The notes beneath the pieces are model-generated. The model ran no database searches. It saw only the letters and a program-made list of their open reading frames with translations, and was not told the origin of the DNA. 11,170 nt of DNA from an uncultured Alistipes sp. (GTDB taxonomy: Bacteria; Bacteroidota; Bacteroidia; Bacteroidales; Rikenellaceae). The stretch is from the NCBI GenBank assembly GCA_934754975.1, contig CAKVKI010000067.1, positions 1 to 11,170 of the forward strand. Direction: 5' to 3'. The position numbers and the translations under genes were made by a program. This document shows positions 1 to 7,788 of the stretch, one piece after another (the first letter of the stretch is position 1; the number at the start of each line of letters is the position of its first letter).

Positions 1-1
1 C

Positions 2-547
2 GACTACGTCGTGGACTGTTACCTGCTGATCCGCCTGCGCGAAATGTCACCCGAAGCGCTGGCCGCCGTGCAGCGCAAGATCGAAGAGTATCCTTCGGCG
101 AACAACCATGCGCTCAAGGTTTACGACAACCAGCTGGGCCCCATTCTCTTCGAGATCCGCAGTTTCCGCAATATCGTCTTTTCGGTCAGCGGCATCACGC
201 TGCTGATCGCCCTGATGGGGCTGGTGGGCTACCTGGGCGACGAAATGCGCCGCCGCAGCAAGGAGATCGCCCTGCGCAAGGTGAACGGCGCTTCGACCTG
301 GGACGTCCTGCGCCTGCTGGCGCGCGACGTGCTGTGGATCGCCCTCCCGTCGATCGTCGCCGGCGCCGTGGTGAGCCGCTGGGGCGCGACCTTCCTGGTA
401 GACAGTTTCGTCGAGCGGGTGCCCCTGCACTGGTGGCTCTTCGCCCTTTGCGGTGCGGTCGTCCTGCTGATCGTCTGCGCCGTCCAGCTCTTCCGTACGT
501 GGCGTATCGCCAATGCCAACCCGATCAATATGATTAAAACCGAATAG
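2..547 (+). CDS. ABC transporter permease, MacB/FtsX type (3' part only)
   Basis: This is the C-terminal 181 residues of an inner-membrane ABC permease; the gene begins before the window and its frame is open from base 2. The visible part holds the end of a periplasmic domain, then three strongly hydrophobic segments: around 'NIVFSVSGITLLIALMGLVGY', 'VLWIALPSIVAGAVV' and 'WWLFALCGAVVLLIVCAV'. This is the usual layout of an FtsX domain. The cytoplasmic loop 'RRRSKEIALRKVNGAS' after the first segment is the classic FtsX/MacB loop (RxKEIALRKxxGAS). The C-terminal tail 'ANANPINMIKTE' matches the style of the tail of the next gene ('ANENPAESVKSE'), so the two are tandem paralogues. The gap to that gene is 5 nt, so they are almost certainly co-transcribed. 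Family members work with a MacB-like ATPase in efflux, lipoprotein-related or peptide-stress functions. The substrate cannot be read from the sequence. Confidence 0.9.
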   Translation, partial: DYVVDCYLLIRLREMSPEALAAVQRKIEEYPSANNHALKVYDNQLGPILFEIRSFRNIVFSVSGITLLIALMGLVGYLGDEMRRRSKEIALRKVNGASTWDVLRLLARDVLWIALPSIVAGAVVSRWGATFLVDSFVERVPLHWWLFALCGAVVLLIVCAVQLFRTWRIANANPINMIKTE

Positions 548-552
548 ACGCC

Positions 553-3000
553 ATGAAAATCGCATTCCGTAATTTCCTCACGACGCTGCGGCGCTATAAA
601 ATCTCGTCGCTGCTCAACGTCGTCGGCCTGACGCTGGCTTTCACGGCCTTCTATGTCATTATGACGCAGGTGTGGTGGGAGCTGAGCTACAACCGTTCGC
701 TGACGGATGTCGAACGCATCTACCTGGTCGAGAACGAGGACTGGTATGAACCCGGCATGTGGTCGTCATGGCTCAACCGGCCCGTTTCCGAGCGGACCAT
801 CGCTTCGACGGCCGGCGTCGAGGTCGGGGGCTGCATGTGGGGCGGTTTCGGCGCCGGGACCTGCTGGACGCGCAACGAAGCTTCGTTCGGATACAACAAA
901 TTCTCCGCTTCCGACGGTTCGGTGTCGCTGCCGCTGCTCGATGTCTTCGCTTTCCGTTCGGTCGCAGGCGACGTACACGACCTTCGAAAACCGAAGAGCG
1001 TCATCGTCTCGCGCTCGGCCGCCGAACGGATGCAGGTCGGCGTGGGCAGTCTCATCTGGGTCGATACCGACGAACCCAAGCCCGGCGAAGCGATGGAGGT
1101 CGTGGCCGTGTTCGAGGATTTTCCCGGCAATTCGCTGCTGGGGGAGTGCGAGGTGGTGAAAGACTTGGGCGAAACGAATCTTTATGACACTTCGGAGTGG
1201 AGTTTCAACTATTTCGTCAAGTTCCGGCCCGGAGCCGATCCCTCCGAATTCGCACGCCAGTGGACGAAAGTGCGGGAAGAGATGCAGCGCGAAGCGGCCG
1301 AGAAACGCGCGGCGGCCGGAGACGGCGCAGATAAAGACGATGAGGACGACGATGCGTCGGACATTTACGGCGTGCGCCTCAGCCCCGTAGCCGGTCTCTA
1401 TTTCGAATCCGATTCGCAGGCGCCCTGCCAACAGGGTTCGGTCGTGACGACCTATACGCTGCTGGGCATCGCCGTGCTGGTTATCGTGCTGGCGTTCATC
1501 AATTTCGTCAATTTCTTCTTCGCGCTGGTTCCGGTGCGGATACGTACCGTCAATACATTCAAGGTCTTCGGTGCGCCCGCCGGGTCGCTGCGGTTCAATT
1601 TCGTTTTCGAAGCCTTCGGACTGGTCCTGCTTGCCTTGTTGATAGCGTGGTATGTGGCCTTTGCGCTGCAGGGCACCGAATTCGCCAGCTATATTCCGGC
1701 GCCGCTGGCCCTATCGCAGAACCTGCAGGTCGTGGGCATGGTCGTCGGAGCGGCTTTGGTCATGGCGCTCGCCGCCAGCCTCTACCCGGCGTGGTACATC
1801 ACCTCGTTCGCTCCGGCTCTGGTGGTCAAAGGGTCGTTCGGCGGAAGCCGCAGCGGCCGCCGCCTGCGTACGCTGCTGCTGGGCGTGCAGTTCTTTATCT
1901 CGATCGGACTGATTGTCGCCACCTGCTTCATACGCCTCCAGCACGACTATATGATGCGCTACGACATGGGCTTCGACAAAGAAAACCTCCTCGCCGTGCG
2001 GCTCTCCGAACGCGGGGCGGGAAGTTATGACGCCCTTCGGCAGAAACTTCTCGCCGACCCTCAGGTAAAGGATGTTACGGGCGCTGCGAGCCGTTTGGTG
2101 TCGGTAGGACGTATGGGCTGGGGCCGGGAATTTAAAGGGAGACAGATCGCGTTCCAGAGTTATGTCGTGCAGCCGAATTTCCTGCGTGTGATGGGGATTC
2201 CGATTACCGACGGGCGCGATTTTCTGGAGAGCGACGCCGTGAAAGAGCGCGGAGCGATGATCTTCAACGGGGCGGCGCGCCGTGAATTCGAGATGCAGGT
2301 CGGCGACCGGATCAGCGGCTTCCTTTCGCCCGACGAACAGATCGTGGGCTTTTGCTCCGATTTCAATTTCAAGCCCCTGCAATACGGTGTATCGCCCTTC
2401 TGTTTCTATCTTCTTCCGAAGAAAATCCAGCAGGAAAATTACTGGCACCTGCCTCATGTGGTCTATGTGCGTATGACGCCCGGAGCCGATATTGCGGCTG
2501 TTACCGCTCATATCCGCCGCTGTATCGCGGAGGTCGATCCCCGCACGGAGCCGGGCGATATCGTTGTCCGTGTTTTCGACGAAGAGTTAGGCCGCGAGTA
2601 TGAGAATGAACGCAGGCTGACCACGATCGTCGGGCTGTTCGCCCTGCTGGCCGTGGCGATCGCCCTGATGGGCGTCTTCGGGCTGGTGTTGTTCGAGACC
2701 CAGCACCGCCGCCGCGAAATCGCCGTACGCCGGGTGATGGGAGCTTCGCGGGGCGAAATCCTCGCCATGTTCAACCGCCGTTATGTCGTGCTGGTCGTCG
2801 TTTGCTTCGTGCTGGCCGCGCCCGTGAGCGCGTGGGCGGTCATGCGCTGGCTGTCGGGCTTCGCCTACGCCGTGCCGCTTCATTGGTGGGTGTTCGCCGC
2901 CGCGCTGGCCGCCGTGCTGGCCGTTACGGCGCTGACCGTCACCGTCCGTTCGTGGCATGCCGCCAACGAGAATCCGGCGGAGTCCGTGAAATCCGAATAA
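553..3000 (+). CDS. ABC transporter permease, MacB/FtsX type, full length
   Basis: This 815-residue inner-membrane permease has the duplicated MacB-like architecture common in Bacteroidetes. It has a first membrane segment (about 19-40), a large periplasmic MacB_PCD-like domain (about 41-298), three membrane segments (about 301-327, 350-370, 392-415), and a fifth segment (about 439-460). A second periplasmic domain (about 462-688) and a final FtsX domain with three segments (about 691-714, 743-765, 776-798) follow. The loop 'HRRREIAVRRVMGASRGEIL' (718-737) is the conserved FtsX motif and probably contacts the ATPase. The start ATG lies 5 nt after the previous gene, and the sequence opens with the typical 'MKIAFRNFLTTLRRYKISSLLNVVGL'-type N-terminus. 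A very acidic, low-complexity stretch (about 258-270, DGADKDDEDDDAS) sits in the first periplasmic domain, apparently as an exposed loop. The ATPase follows after 35 nt. Family assignment is secure; the substrate is unknown. Confidence 0.93.
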   Translation: MKIAFRNFLTTLRRYKISSLLNVVGLTLAFTAFYVIMTQVWWELSYNRSLTDVERIYLVENEDWYEPGMWSSWLNRPVSERTIASTAGVEVGGCMWGGFGAGTCWTRNEASFGYNKFSASDGSVSLPLLDVFAFRSVAGDVHDLRKPKSVIVSRSAAERMQVGVGSLIWVDTDEPKPGEAMEVVAVFEDFPGNSLLGECEVVKDLGETNLYDTSEWSFNYFVKFRPGADPSEFARQWTKVREEMQREAAEKRAAAGDGADKDDEDDDASDIYGVRLSPVAGLYFESDSQAPCQQGSVVTTYTLLGIAVLVIVLAFINFVNFFFALVPVRIRTVNTFKVFGAPAGSLRFNFVFEAFGLVLLALLIAWYVAFALQGTEFASYIPAPLALSQNLQVVGMVVGAALVMALAASLYPAWYITSFAPALVVKGSFGGSRSGRRLRTLLLGVQFFISIGLIVATCFIRLQHDYMMRYDMGFDKENLLAVRLSERGAGSYDALRQKLLADPQVKDVTGAASRLVSVGRMGWGREFKGRQIAFQSYVVQPNFLRVMGIPITDGRDFLESDAVKERGAMIFNGAARREFEMQVGDRISGFLSPDEQIVGFCSDFNFKPLQYGVSPFCFYLLPKKIQQENYWHLPHVVYVRMTPGADIAAVTAHIRRCIAEVDPRTEPGDIVVRVFDEELGREYENERRLTTIVGLFALLAVAIALMGVFGLVLFETQHRRREIAVRRVMGASRGEILAMFNRRYVVLVVVCFVLAAPVSAWAVMRWLSGFAYAVPLHWWVFAAALAAVLAVTALTVTVRSWHAANENPAESVKSE

Positions 3001-3035
3001 ATAAAACTAATATCAACAATAAAAACCTGTTTGTT

Positions 3036-3722
3036 ATGTCAATGCTGAAAATCGAGAACCTCAAGAAGGTTTTCCGTACCGAAGAGATCGAGACCATCGC
3101 GCTGAACGGCGTTTCGTTCGAAGTGAAGGAGGGGGAGTTCGTCGCCGTCATGGGTCCCTCGGGCTGCGGCAAATCGACGCTGCTCAATATTTTGGGCCTG
3201 CTGGACAACCCCACGTCGGGCAGCTACATGCTGCTGGACCACGAAGTGGGAAACTTCAAGGAGAAGGACCGCACGAAGTTCCGCAAGGGCAACATCGGCT
3301 TTGTCTTCCAGTCGTTCAACCTGATCGACGAGCTGAATGTCTTCGAGAACGTCGAACTGCCGCTGATCTACATGCGCGTCAAGGCTTCCGAACGCAAGCG
3401 CCGCGTGAACGAAATCCTGAGCCGCATGAACATTTCGCACCGCGCCGAACACTTCCCGCAGCAGCTTTCGGGCGGTCAGCAGCAGCGTGTGGCCATCGCC
3501 CGCGCCGTGGTGTCGAATCCCAAGCTGATCCTGGCCGACGAGCCTACGGGCAACCTCGACTCGAAGAACGGCCGTGAGGTGATGGAGCTGCTTTCGGAGC
3601 TGAACCGCGAGGGCACGACGGTCATCATGGTAACCCACTCGCAGCACGACTCGACCTATGCCCACCGGGTGCTGCACCTGTTCGACGGCGAGCTGGTCAA
3701 GGACCTCGCCAACAAACTCTGA
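3036..3722 (+). CDS. ABC transporter ATP-binding protein, MacB/LolD type
   Basis: This 228-residue ATPase is the cytoplasmic motor for the two preceding permeases. All ABC motifs are present: Walker [10 protein letters not shown] (40-48), Q-loop Gln92 in 'FVFQSFNL', signature LSGGQ (144-148), Walker B LILADE (164-169), D-loop 'GNLDS', and the switch His201 in 'VTHSQ'. Length and '[17 protein letters not shown]' fit the MacB/LolD/FtsE branch. The ATG at 3036 is chosen because it begins the standard N-terminus ([13 protein letters not shown]). The open frame extends upstream only through the tail of the permease in another frame. A second Met two codons later (3042) is an alternative. The 35-nt A-rich gap before it has no clear Shine-Dalgarno sequence, as is usual in Bacteroidetes. 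A strong terminator 42 nt after the stop marks the end of the operon. Confidence 0.95.
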   Translation: MSMLKIENLKKVFRTEEIETIALNGVSFEVKEGEFVAVMGPSGCGKSTLLNILGLLDNPTSGSYMLLDHEVGNFKEKDRTKFRKGNIGFVFQSFNLIDELNVFENVELPLIYMRVKASERKRRVNEILSRMNISHRAEHFPQQLSGGQQQRVAIARAVVSNPKLILADEPTGNLDSKNGREVMELLSELNREGTTVIMVTHSQHDSTYAHRVLHLFDGELVKDLANKL

Positions 3723-3763
3723 TTCCGCCGGGAACAATAAAAAGTCCATGCCGCAGGCAGGGA

Positions 3764-3789
3764 GGGCCGGATTCGTCCGGCCTTTTTTT
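3764..3789 (+). terminator. Intrinsic terminator of the ABC operon
   Basis: A perfect 7-bp GC-rich stem, GGCCGGA (3765-3771) with TCCGGCC (3776-3782), has a UUCG tetraloop and one extra G-U pair at its base. It is followed at once by seven T residues (3783-3789). It lies 42 nt after the ATPase stop and separates the ABC operon from the porin unit. Confidence 0.9.
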
Positions 3790-3972
3790 ATGCCCGCTAT
3801 TTCGGGAGATATGCGCTTTTACCTGCCTGCCGCACGGCGCGAATGTGTTTTTCAATCCTCAATTATCGGCCTTGCATCCGCCTGAAAGCCGGTTTTGGCC
3901 TTTTTAGGTATTTTCACGTATTGACCCGCATGGTTGAAGTTCCGACTTTTGTAGGCCCAAACAATCTTGCTT

Positions 3973-5022
3973 ATGAGAATGATTTTACCTGTGTTGCTGT
4001 TGCTGGGGGTGTTTTGCTCCTCTTATGCGCAGCAATCCGATATGGAACCGGCGACGCCTTCGGTCGGGGAACTTTCTGCGGAAATCGCAGCGCTCAAGGC
4101 CAAAACCTCTGCATGGGATAAGGTGTTGGCCGCTTTGCCCCGCATTTCGGGCTATGTCCAGGCCGGTTATGAATGGAGCGATGTCTCCTCGACCTTCTTC
4201 ATCAAGCGCGTGCGCCTGAATCTGGCGGGGACTATTGCTCCGAAACTGGACTACCGCGTTCAGCTCGAATTCGCATCGCCGAAGATCGTGGACGCCTACT
4301 TGTGTTACCGTCCGTTCAATGCGCTGAATTTCCAGCTGGGCGAATACAAACTTCCCTTTTCGATCGAGAATACCGAATACGTGCCGCTCAGGTACGAATT
4401 TATCGAATACCCGCTTTCGCTGCGCAAACTGATGGGTTTCAGTGATCTTTGCGGACTTTCGGCCACGGGGCGCGACATGGGCGTACAGGCTTTCGGCGGA
4501 TTCTTCCGGCGCGACGGATACAGCATCCTGAACTACAATTTCGGCGTTTTCAACGGCGAAGGGCTGAATGTCAGGGATAAGAACAAAAGCAAGGATATCG
4601 TGGCCCGGCTGACGCTGAAGCCTGTCGCCGGCCTGCAGGTTGCCGGGTCGTATTACTGGGGCGAGTACGGCGAGGATTACCTGAAGCGCGTCCGGTATGG
4701 TGTCGGCGCCTGCTATGACCGCGGTCCGGTGGTCGTGCGGGGTGAGTATATCGGCGGCACGACGGGCGACCTCGACAGCGAGGGCTGGTATGCCGTAGCC
4801 GGGTGGCGCGTGACGAAGACGCTGCTGCCGACGGTGCGTTACGACACCTTCCTGGAAAATTCGGCCCTGCATTCGAGCCGCCAGACCAACTATACGGCCG
4901 GCGTTACATGGCAGCCGGTGAAGTGTCTGCGTTGCCAGTTGGATTATACTTACGAAGATTTCGCTGCACGGGACATTTCCGGGCGCAATGTCGTTGCGCT
5001 GATGCTCTCCGGCATATTTTAA
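3973..5022 (+). CDS. Outer-membrane porin, phosphate-selective porin O/P family
   Basis: The 349-residue product looks like an outer-membrane beta-barrel of the porin O/P family (OprO/OprP relatives). A signal peptide is clear: basic Met-Arg start, hydrophobic core 'MILPVLLLLGVFCSS', and likely cleavage after 'SYA' at about residue 19. A short helical stretch (about 31-53) precedes the barrel. The segment 'RISGYVQAGYEW ... FFIKRVRLNLAGTI' followed by 'LDYRVQLEF' and 'DAYLCYRPFNALNFQLGEYKLPFS' is the recognisable start of this family. Alternating amphipathic strands run to the end, and the last residue is Phe, the usual BAM-recognised signal. The ATG at 3973 is preferred over the TTG at 3967 because it gives a compact signal peptide. 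The YeiH-like gene follows after 18 nt, so the two are likely one operon. Whether it selects phosphate, sulfate or another anion cannot be told. Confidence 0.87.
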   Translation: MRMILPVLLLLGVFCSSYAQQSDMEPATPSVGELSAEIAALKAKTSAWDKVLAALPRISGYVQAGYEWSDVSSTFFIKRVRLNLAGTIAPKLDYRVQLEFASPKIVDAYLCYRPFNALNFQLGEYKLPFSIENTEYVPLRYEFIEYPLSLRKLMGFSDLCGLSATGRDMGVQAFGGFFRRDGYSILNYNFGVFNGEGLNVRDKNKSKDIVARLTLKPVAGLQVAGSYYWGEYGEDYLKRVRYGVGACYDRGPVVVRGEYIGGTTGDLDSEGWYAVAGWRVTKTLLPTVRYDTFLENSALHSSRQTNYTAGVTWQPVKCLRCQLDYTYEDFAARDISGRNVVALMLSGIF

Positions 5023-5040
5023 CCTTAAAAATAGAAAAAC

Positions 5041-6327
5041 ATGAAAAAATGGATGGAACAGTTCCGGGTCGAAGACTGGGTAGTCGTCTGGGTGAGCATA
5101 CCCCTGCTGGCACTGGCGGCGGTCGTGCCCGGCGGATTGCCCAAAGTTCCCGCGACACTGCTGGGCGGCGCCGCGTGGAGCAATATCGCTTATCTCTTCG
5201 CCATCGTGCTGGCGGTGCTTTACGCCGGATGTCTTTTGCTGCGCCGTCCGCTCAAAGGGCTGCTGCCGTCGCTCGTGGCGGTTTTCGCCGTCTCGCTGCT
5301 GGCGCAGATCGTGGCTAAAGTTCCCGCCGTATCGTATTATGGATTCGAATCGGTTTTCTTTTCGGTACTCTTCGGCCTGCTGATCCGCAACGTGTGGCGT
5401 GTCCCGGAGTGGCTGAAACCCGCGATTCAGGGTGAATTTTACATCAAGATCGGCGTCGTATGCCTCGGAGCTACGATCCTTTTCAGCGACGTGATGAAGT
5501 CGGGCGTTTTCGGCCTGGTGCAGGCCTGCCTGGTGGTCGCCGTCGTCTGGTTCTTCGCTTACCGGGTTGCGCGCCGGATGAAGGTCGATGAGCGTACGGC
5601 GATGATCCTTTCGAGCGGCGTCTCGATCTGCGGCGTTTCGGCCTGTATCACGGCGGCCCGCGTGGCGGGCGGCGACGACCGGAAACTCTCCTACATCGTT
5701 TCGCTGGTGCTGATCGTCGTCGTGCCGATGATCTACCTGATGCCGTGGCTGGCAAATACGATCCTTCCCCTGATTTTCGACGATCCGCATGTCATGCAGG
5801 AGGTTGCCGGCGCATGGATCGGCGGCACGATCGACACCACGTCGGGCGTGGCGGCGTCGAGTACGATCGTCGGCGAGGTCGCCAACCAGCATGCCGTAAT
5901 TATCAAGGCGGCTCAGAACGTGCTGATCGGCGTGGTGGCGTTTTTCATCGCGCTTTACCTCTCGACCCGCCGCGGCGGTAAGGGCGCTCAGGCTCCGTCG
6001 CTGGGCATCGTGTGGGAGAAGTTCCCGAAATTCATCATCGGCTTCGTCGCGGCTTCGCTGGTTTTCAGCATCCTGCAAAGCAACGGCCTGTTTACGGCCG
6101 ATGTGAAAGGCAGGCTGGCCGAGCCGGGTGTGGCCAAGATGTTTTCGACGGTCTTTTTCTCGCTGGCCTTCGTTTGCGTGGGGCTGGATACGCGCCTGAA
6201 AGACATCGTTTCGAAGGAGAACCGCAACGCCCTGTGGGCTTTCCTCGCGGCGCAGGCTTTCAATATCGTCGTTACGCTCGTCCTTGCCGTTGTGCTGTTC
6301 GGCATCCTTAAACCGATGCTGGGCTAG
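5041..6327 (+). CDS. YeiH-family putative sulfate exporter (UPF0324) membrane protein
   Basis: This 428-residue polytopic inner-membrane protein has about 10-11 hydrophobic segments. The family is recognised from 'GVSICGVSACITAARV' (193-208, the family's G-S-ICG-SA signature), 'AGAWIGGTIDTTSGVAASS' (256-274), 'IIKAAQNVLIG' (287-297), 'KFPKFIIGFVAASLVFS' and the C-terminal 'FFSLAFVCVGLDTRLKDI'. Members are called putative sulfate exporters on limited evidence, so the substrate is uncertain. It is longer than the roughly 340-350 residues of E. coli YeiH, mainly through an extended N-terminal region (about 1-95) with two or three extra hydrophobic segments. It starts 18 nt after the porin gene, and an A-rich stretch (AAAAATAGAAAAAC) precedes the ATG. 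The pairing suggests that the outer and inner membrane steps of one anion-transport route are made together; this is inference. The hairpin at 6351 ends the unit. Confidence 0.88.
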   Translation: MKKWMEQFRVEDWVVVWVSIPLLALAAVVPGGLPKVPATLLGGAAWSNIAYLFAIVLAVLYAGCLLLRRPLKGLLPSLVAVFAVSLLAQIVAKVPAVSYYGFESVFFSVLFGLLIRNVWRVPEWLKPAIQGEFYIKIGVVCLGATILFSDVMKSGVFGLVQACLVVAVVWFFAYRVARRMKVDERTAMILSSGVSICGVSACITAARVAGGDDRKLSYIVSLVLIVVVPMIYLMPWLANTILPLIFDDPHVMQEVAGAWIGGTIDTTSGVAASSTIVGEVANQHAVIIKAAQNVLIGVVAFFIALYLSTRRGGKGAQAPSLGIVWEKFPKFIIGFVAASLVFSILQSNGLFTADVKGRLAEPGVAKMFSTVFFSLAFVCVGLDTRLKDIVSKENRNALWAFLAAQAFNIVVTLVLAVVLFGILKPMLG

Positions 6328-6350
6328 CGCAGTCCGCATAATATCGCATA

Positions 6351-6376
6351 CGCCCCGGCTCTTTGGAGTCGGGGCG
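6351..6376 (+). terminator. Probable intrinsic terminator after the YeiH-like gene
   Basis: An 11-bp stem pairs CGCCCCGGCTC (6351-6361) with GAGTCGGGGCG (6366-6376) with one G-U pair and a 4-nt TTTG loop. Only three T residues follow directly, so the U-tract is weak, but stem strength and position 23 nt after the stop codon support a terminator. Confidence 0.75.
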
Positions 6377-6414
6377 TTTCGTGTCATACATCAAATATAA
6401 AATGGTTTTGCAGC

Positions 6415-6447
6415 CCGGATAAAGTATTTTTAAGCCTTTTTATCTGG
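6415..6447. repeat. Imperfect inverted repeat upstream of the recombinase promoter
   Basis: CCGGATAAA (6415-6423) pairs with TTTATCTGG (6439-6447), nine pairs including one G-T, with a 15-nt spacer. It lies just before the candidate -7 box at 6457. It may be an operator or simply AT-rich structure; it has no proper T-tract for termination. Confidence 0.4.
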
Positions 6448-6456
6448 TTGGATAAT

Positions 6457-6464
6457 TAGCTTTG
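6457..6464 (+). promoter_or_regulatory. Candidate Bacteroidetes -7 box for the recombinase gene
   Basis: TAGCTTTG matches the Bacteroidetes -7 consensus TAnnTTTG exactly and lies about 95 nt before the recombinase start. No good TTTG -33 box is present at the expected 19-21 nt spacing upstream, so the call rests on one element and on position. Confidence 0.4.
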
Positions 6465-6505
6465 TTGCGACAATCCCGTGAAAAACAGTGCTGCTGAAAC
6501 TTCCC

Positions 6506-6530
6506 GGCTCCGGATGCTTTTTCCGGGGCC
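6506..6530 (+). other. Hairpin in the recombinase leader
   Basis: GGCTCCGGA (6506-6514) pairs with TCCGGGGCC (6522-6530): nine pairs with one G-U and a 7-nt loop, 29 nt before the recombinase ATG. It is followed by TAAATATG, not a T-run, so it is not an obvious terminator. It would lie in the mRNA leader if the promoter at 6457 is used, where it could affect recombinase translation or RNA stability. Confidence 0.55.
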
Positions 6531-6559
6531 TAAATATGAATAACTAAAAAACTGTATGT

Positions 6560-7771
6560 ATGGCAAAAGTAAAAGTCAAATTGCGGAATTCGACGGTCCG
6601 GGGGAAAGCGGGTGTAATCTATTACCAGCTTTGCCATAAACACAAATCCCGGCAGATAACCACCGGAATCCACCTTTATCCCGAACAGTGGGACGCCCGG
6701 CGGGAGCGGGTAATCGTTCCCCTGACGGGGCGGGACGGCGTGATGCCGGTCTTCCAGCAGCAGATCGACAGCGATTTGTGTCTGCTGCGTACGATTATCC
6801 GGAATCTGGAAATCCGGCGGGAGGAGTACGGTCTTTCGGATATCATCGGGCAGTTCCGGTCGTCCGAGCGGCTTTCTGTTTTCGCTTACCTCGAAAAGCA
6901 GATCGCTTATCTCCGGGCGAACGGGAAGTTGGGAACGGCGCGGAATTACCGGCGTACGCTGAACAGCTTCGCCGGGTTTCTGAACGGAGTGGACATCCCG
7001 TTTTCCCTGCTGGACGAACAGCTGGTAGGCCGGTATAACGATTGGCTGCAGCGGAGACGGATTGTGCGCAATACCGTCTCTTTTTATATGCGGGTGCTGC
7101 GTGCTGTTTTCAACAAGGCGGTCCGGGAGGGCGTCGTGGCGCAGAATCACCCGTTTCAACATGTTTATACGGGCGTGGACCGTACCCGCAAGCGTGCCGT
7201 CGGCGAGGAAACCGTCGTACGGCTCCAGCGATTGAACCTGGAACACTCCCCGTCGCTGGCGCTGGCCCGTGATGTTTTTATTTTCAGTTATTGCGCCCGG
7301 GGCATGGCGTTCATCGATATTGCGTTCCTGCGCAGACAGGACATCGCCGGAGGGACGATCTGTTATGTCCGCCGCAAAACGGGACAGCGCCTGGCGATCC
7401 GTATCGAACCCTGTATGAACACTATAATCGAACGCTATTCGGAAGTTGCGCGTGCGTCGGACTACGTCTTTCCTTTGCTGAATACCGAAGAGCCGGCCCG
7501 GGCGTTTTCCCAGTATCAGACTGCTTTGGGATATTACAACCGCCGGTTGAAACGGCTGGCCGAACTGCTGGAACTGGAAACGCCGCTGTCGTCCTATACT
7601 TCCCGCCATACATGGGCGACCACGGCCCGGAACCACAATGTTCCGTTGTCGATCATCAGTGCGGGAATGGGGCATGTTTCGGAGAAAACGACCCAGATTT
7701 ATCTGGCTTCGCTCGAAAACTCCGTGATCGATCAGGCGAACCGGAGCATAATAGCTTCATTGTATGTGTAA
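6560..7771 (+). CDS. Tyrosine recombinase (Bacteroidetes type), probable promoter invertase
   Basis: This 403-residue site-specific recombinase has three parts. An arm-binding N-terminal domain (about 1-95) includes 'GKAGVIYYQLCHKHKSRQITTGIHLYPEQWD'. A SAM-like core-binding domain (about 103-195) includes 'YRRTLNSFAGFLN' and 'TVSFYMRVLRAVFNKAV'. The catalytic domain (about 212-390) carries Arg247 ('YCARGMAFIDIAFL'), Lys273 ('YVRRKTGQRL'), Arg349 and His350 ('SSYTSRHTWATT'), His372 ('GMGHVSEKTT') and the nucleophile Tyr381 ('TQIYLASL'). The canonical HxxR first His is Tyr346, a replacement I associate with Bacteroidetes integrases. The ATG at 6560 gives the standard 'MAKVKVKLRN' start. The stop codon lies 2 nt before the left inverted repeat of the invertible segment, and upxY lies beyond that segment, so local promoter inversion is the most likely job. 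Action on other sites in the genome, or an origin as a transposon integrase, is possible. Confidence 0.92.
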   Translation: MAKVKVKLRNSTVRGKAGVIYYQLCHKHKSRQITTGIHLYPEQWDARRERVIVPLTGRDGVMPVFQQQIDSDLCLLRTIIRNLEIRREEYGLSDIIGQFRSSERLSVFAYLEKQIAYLRANGKLGTARNYRRTLNSFAGFLNGVDIPFSLLDEQLVGRYNDWLQRRRIVRNTVSFYMRVLRAVFNKAVREGVVAQNHPFQHVYTGVDRTRKRAVGEETVVRLQRLNLEHSPSLALARDVFIFSYCARGMAFIDIAFLRRQDIAGGTICYVRRKTGQRLAIRIEPCMNTIIERYSEVARASDYVFPLLNTEEPARAFSQYQTALGYYNRRLKRLAELLELETPLSSYTSRHTWATTARNHNVPLSIISAGMGHVSEKTTQIYLASLENSVIDQANRSIIASLYV

Positions 7772-7773
7772 TA

Positions 7774-7788
7774 TCTCTTTGTAAGAGA
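7774..7788 (+). repeat. Left inverted repeat (IRL) of the invertible segment
   Basis: TCTCTTTGTAAGAGA starts 2 nt after the recombinase stop codon. Its exact reverse complement is found at 8070-8084. The site is itself palindromic: TCTCTT and AAGAGA flank a TGT centre, so only the centre gives it direction. A matching GTA lies 4-6 nt outside the core on both sides (7767-7769 here). This is the proposed recombinase core site. Confidence 0.88.

Noticed and set aside
3790..3972. Possible promoter or small gene in the gap before the porin
   Set aside because: A TTTG occurs at 3894-3897, but no TAnnTTTG lies at suitable spacing. Short open frames here have no support. A small GCC/GGC stem near 3888-3900 followed by Ts is too weak to call.
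3985..6387. An 800-codon open frame on the - strand opposite the porin and YeiH-like genes
   Set aside because: Its translation is a mix of His, Arg, Asp and Gln with no domain, signal peptide or membrane segment, as expected for a shadow frame opposite high-GC codons. The + strand carries two clear families over the same bases.
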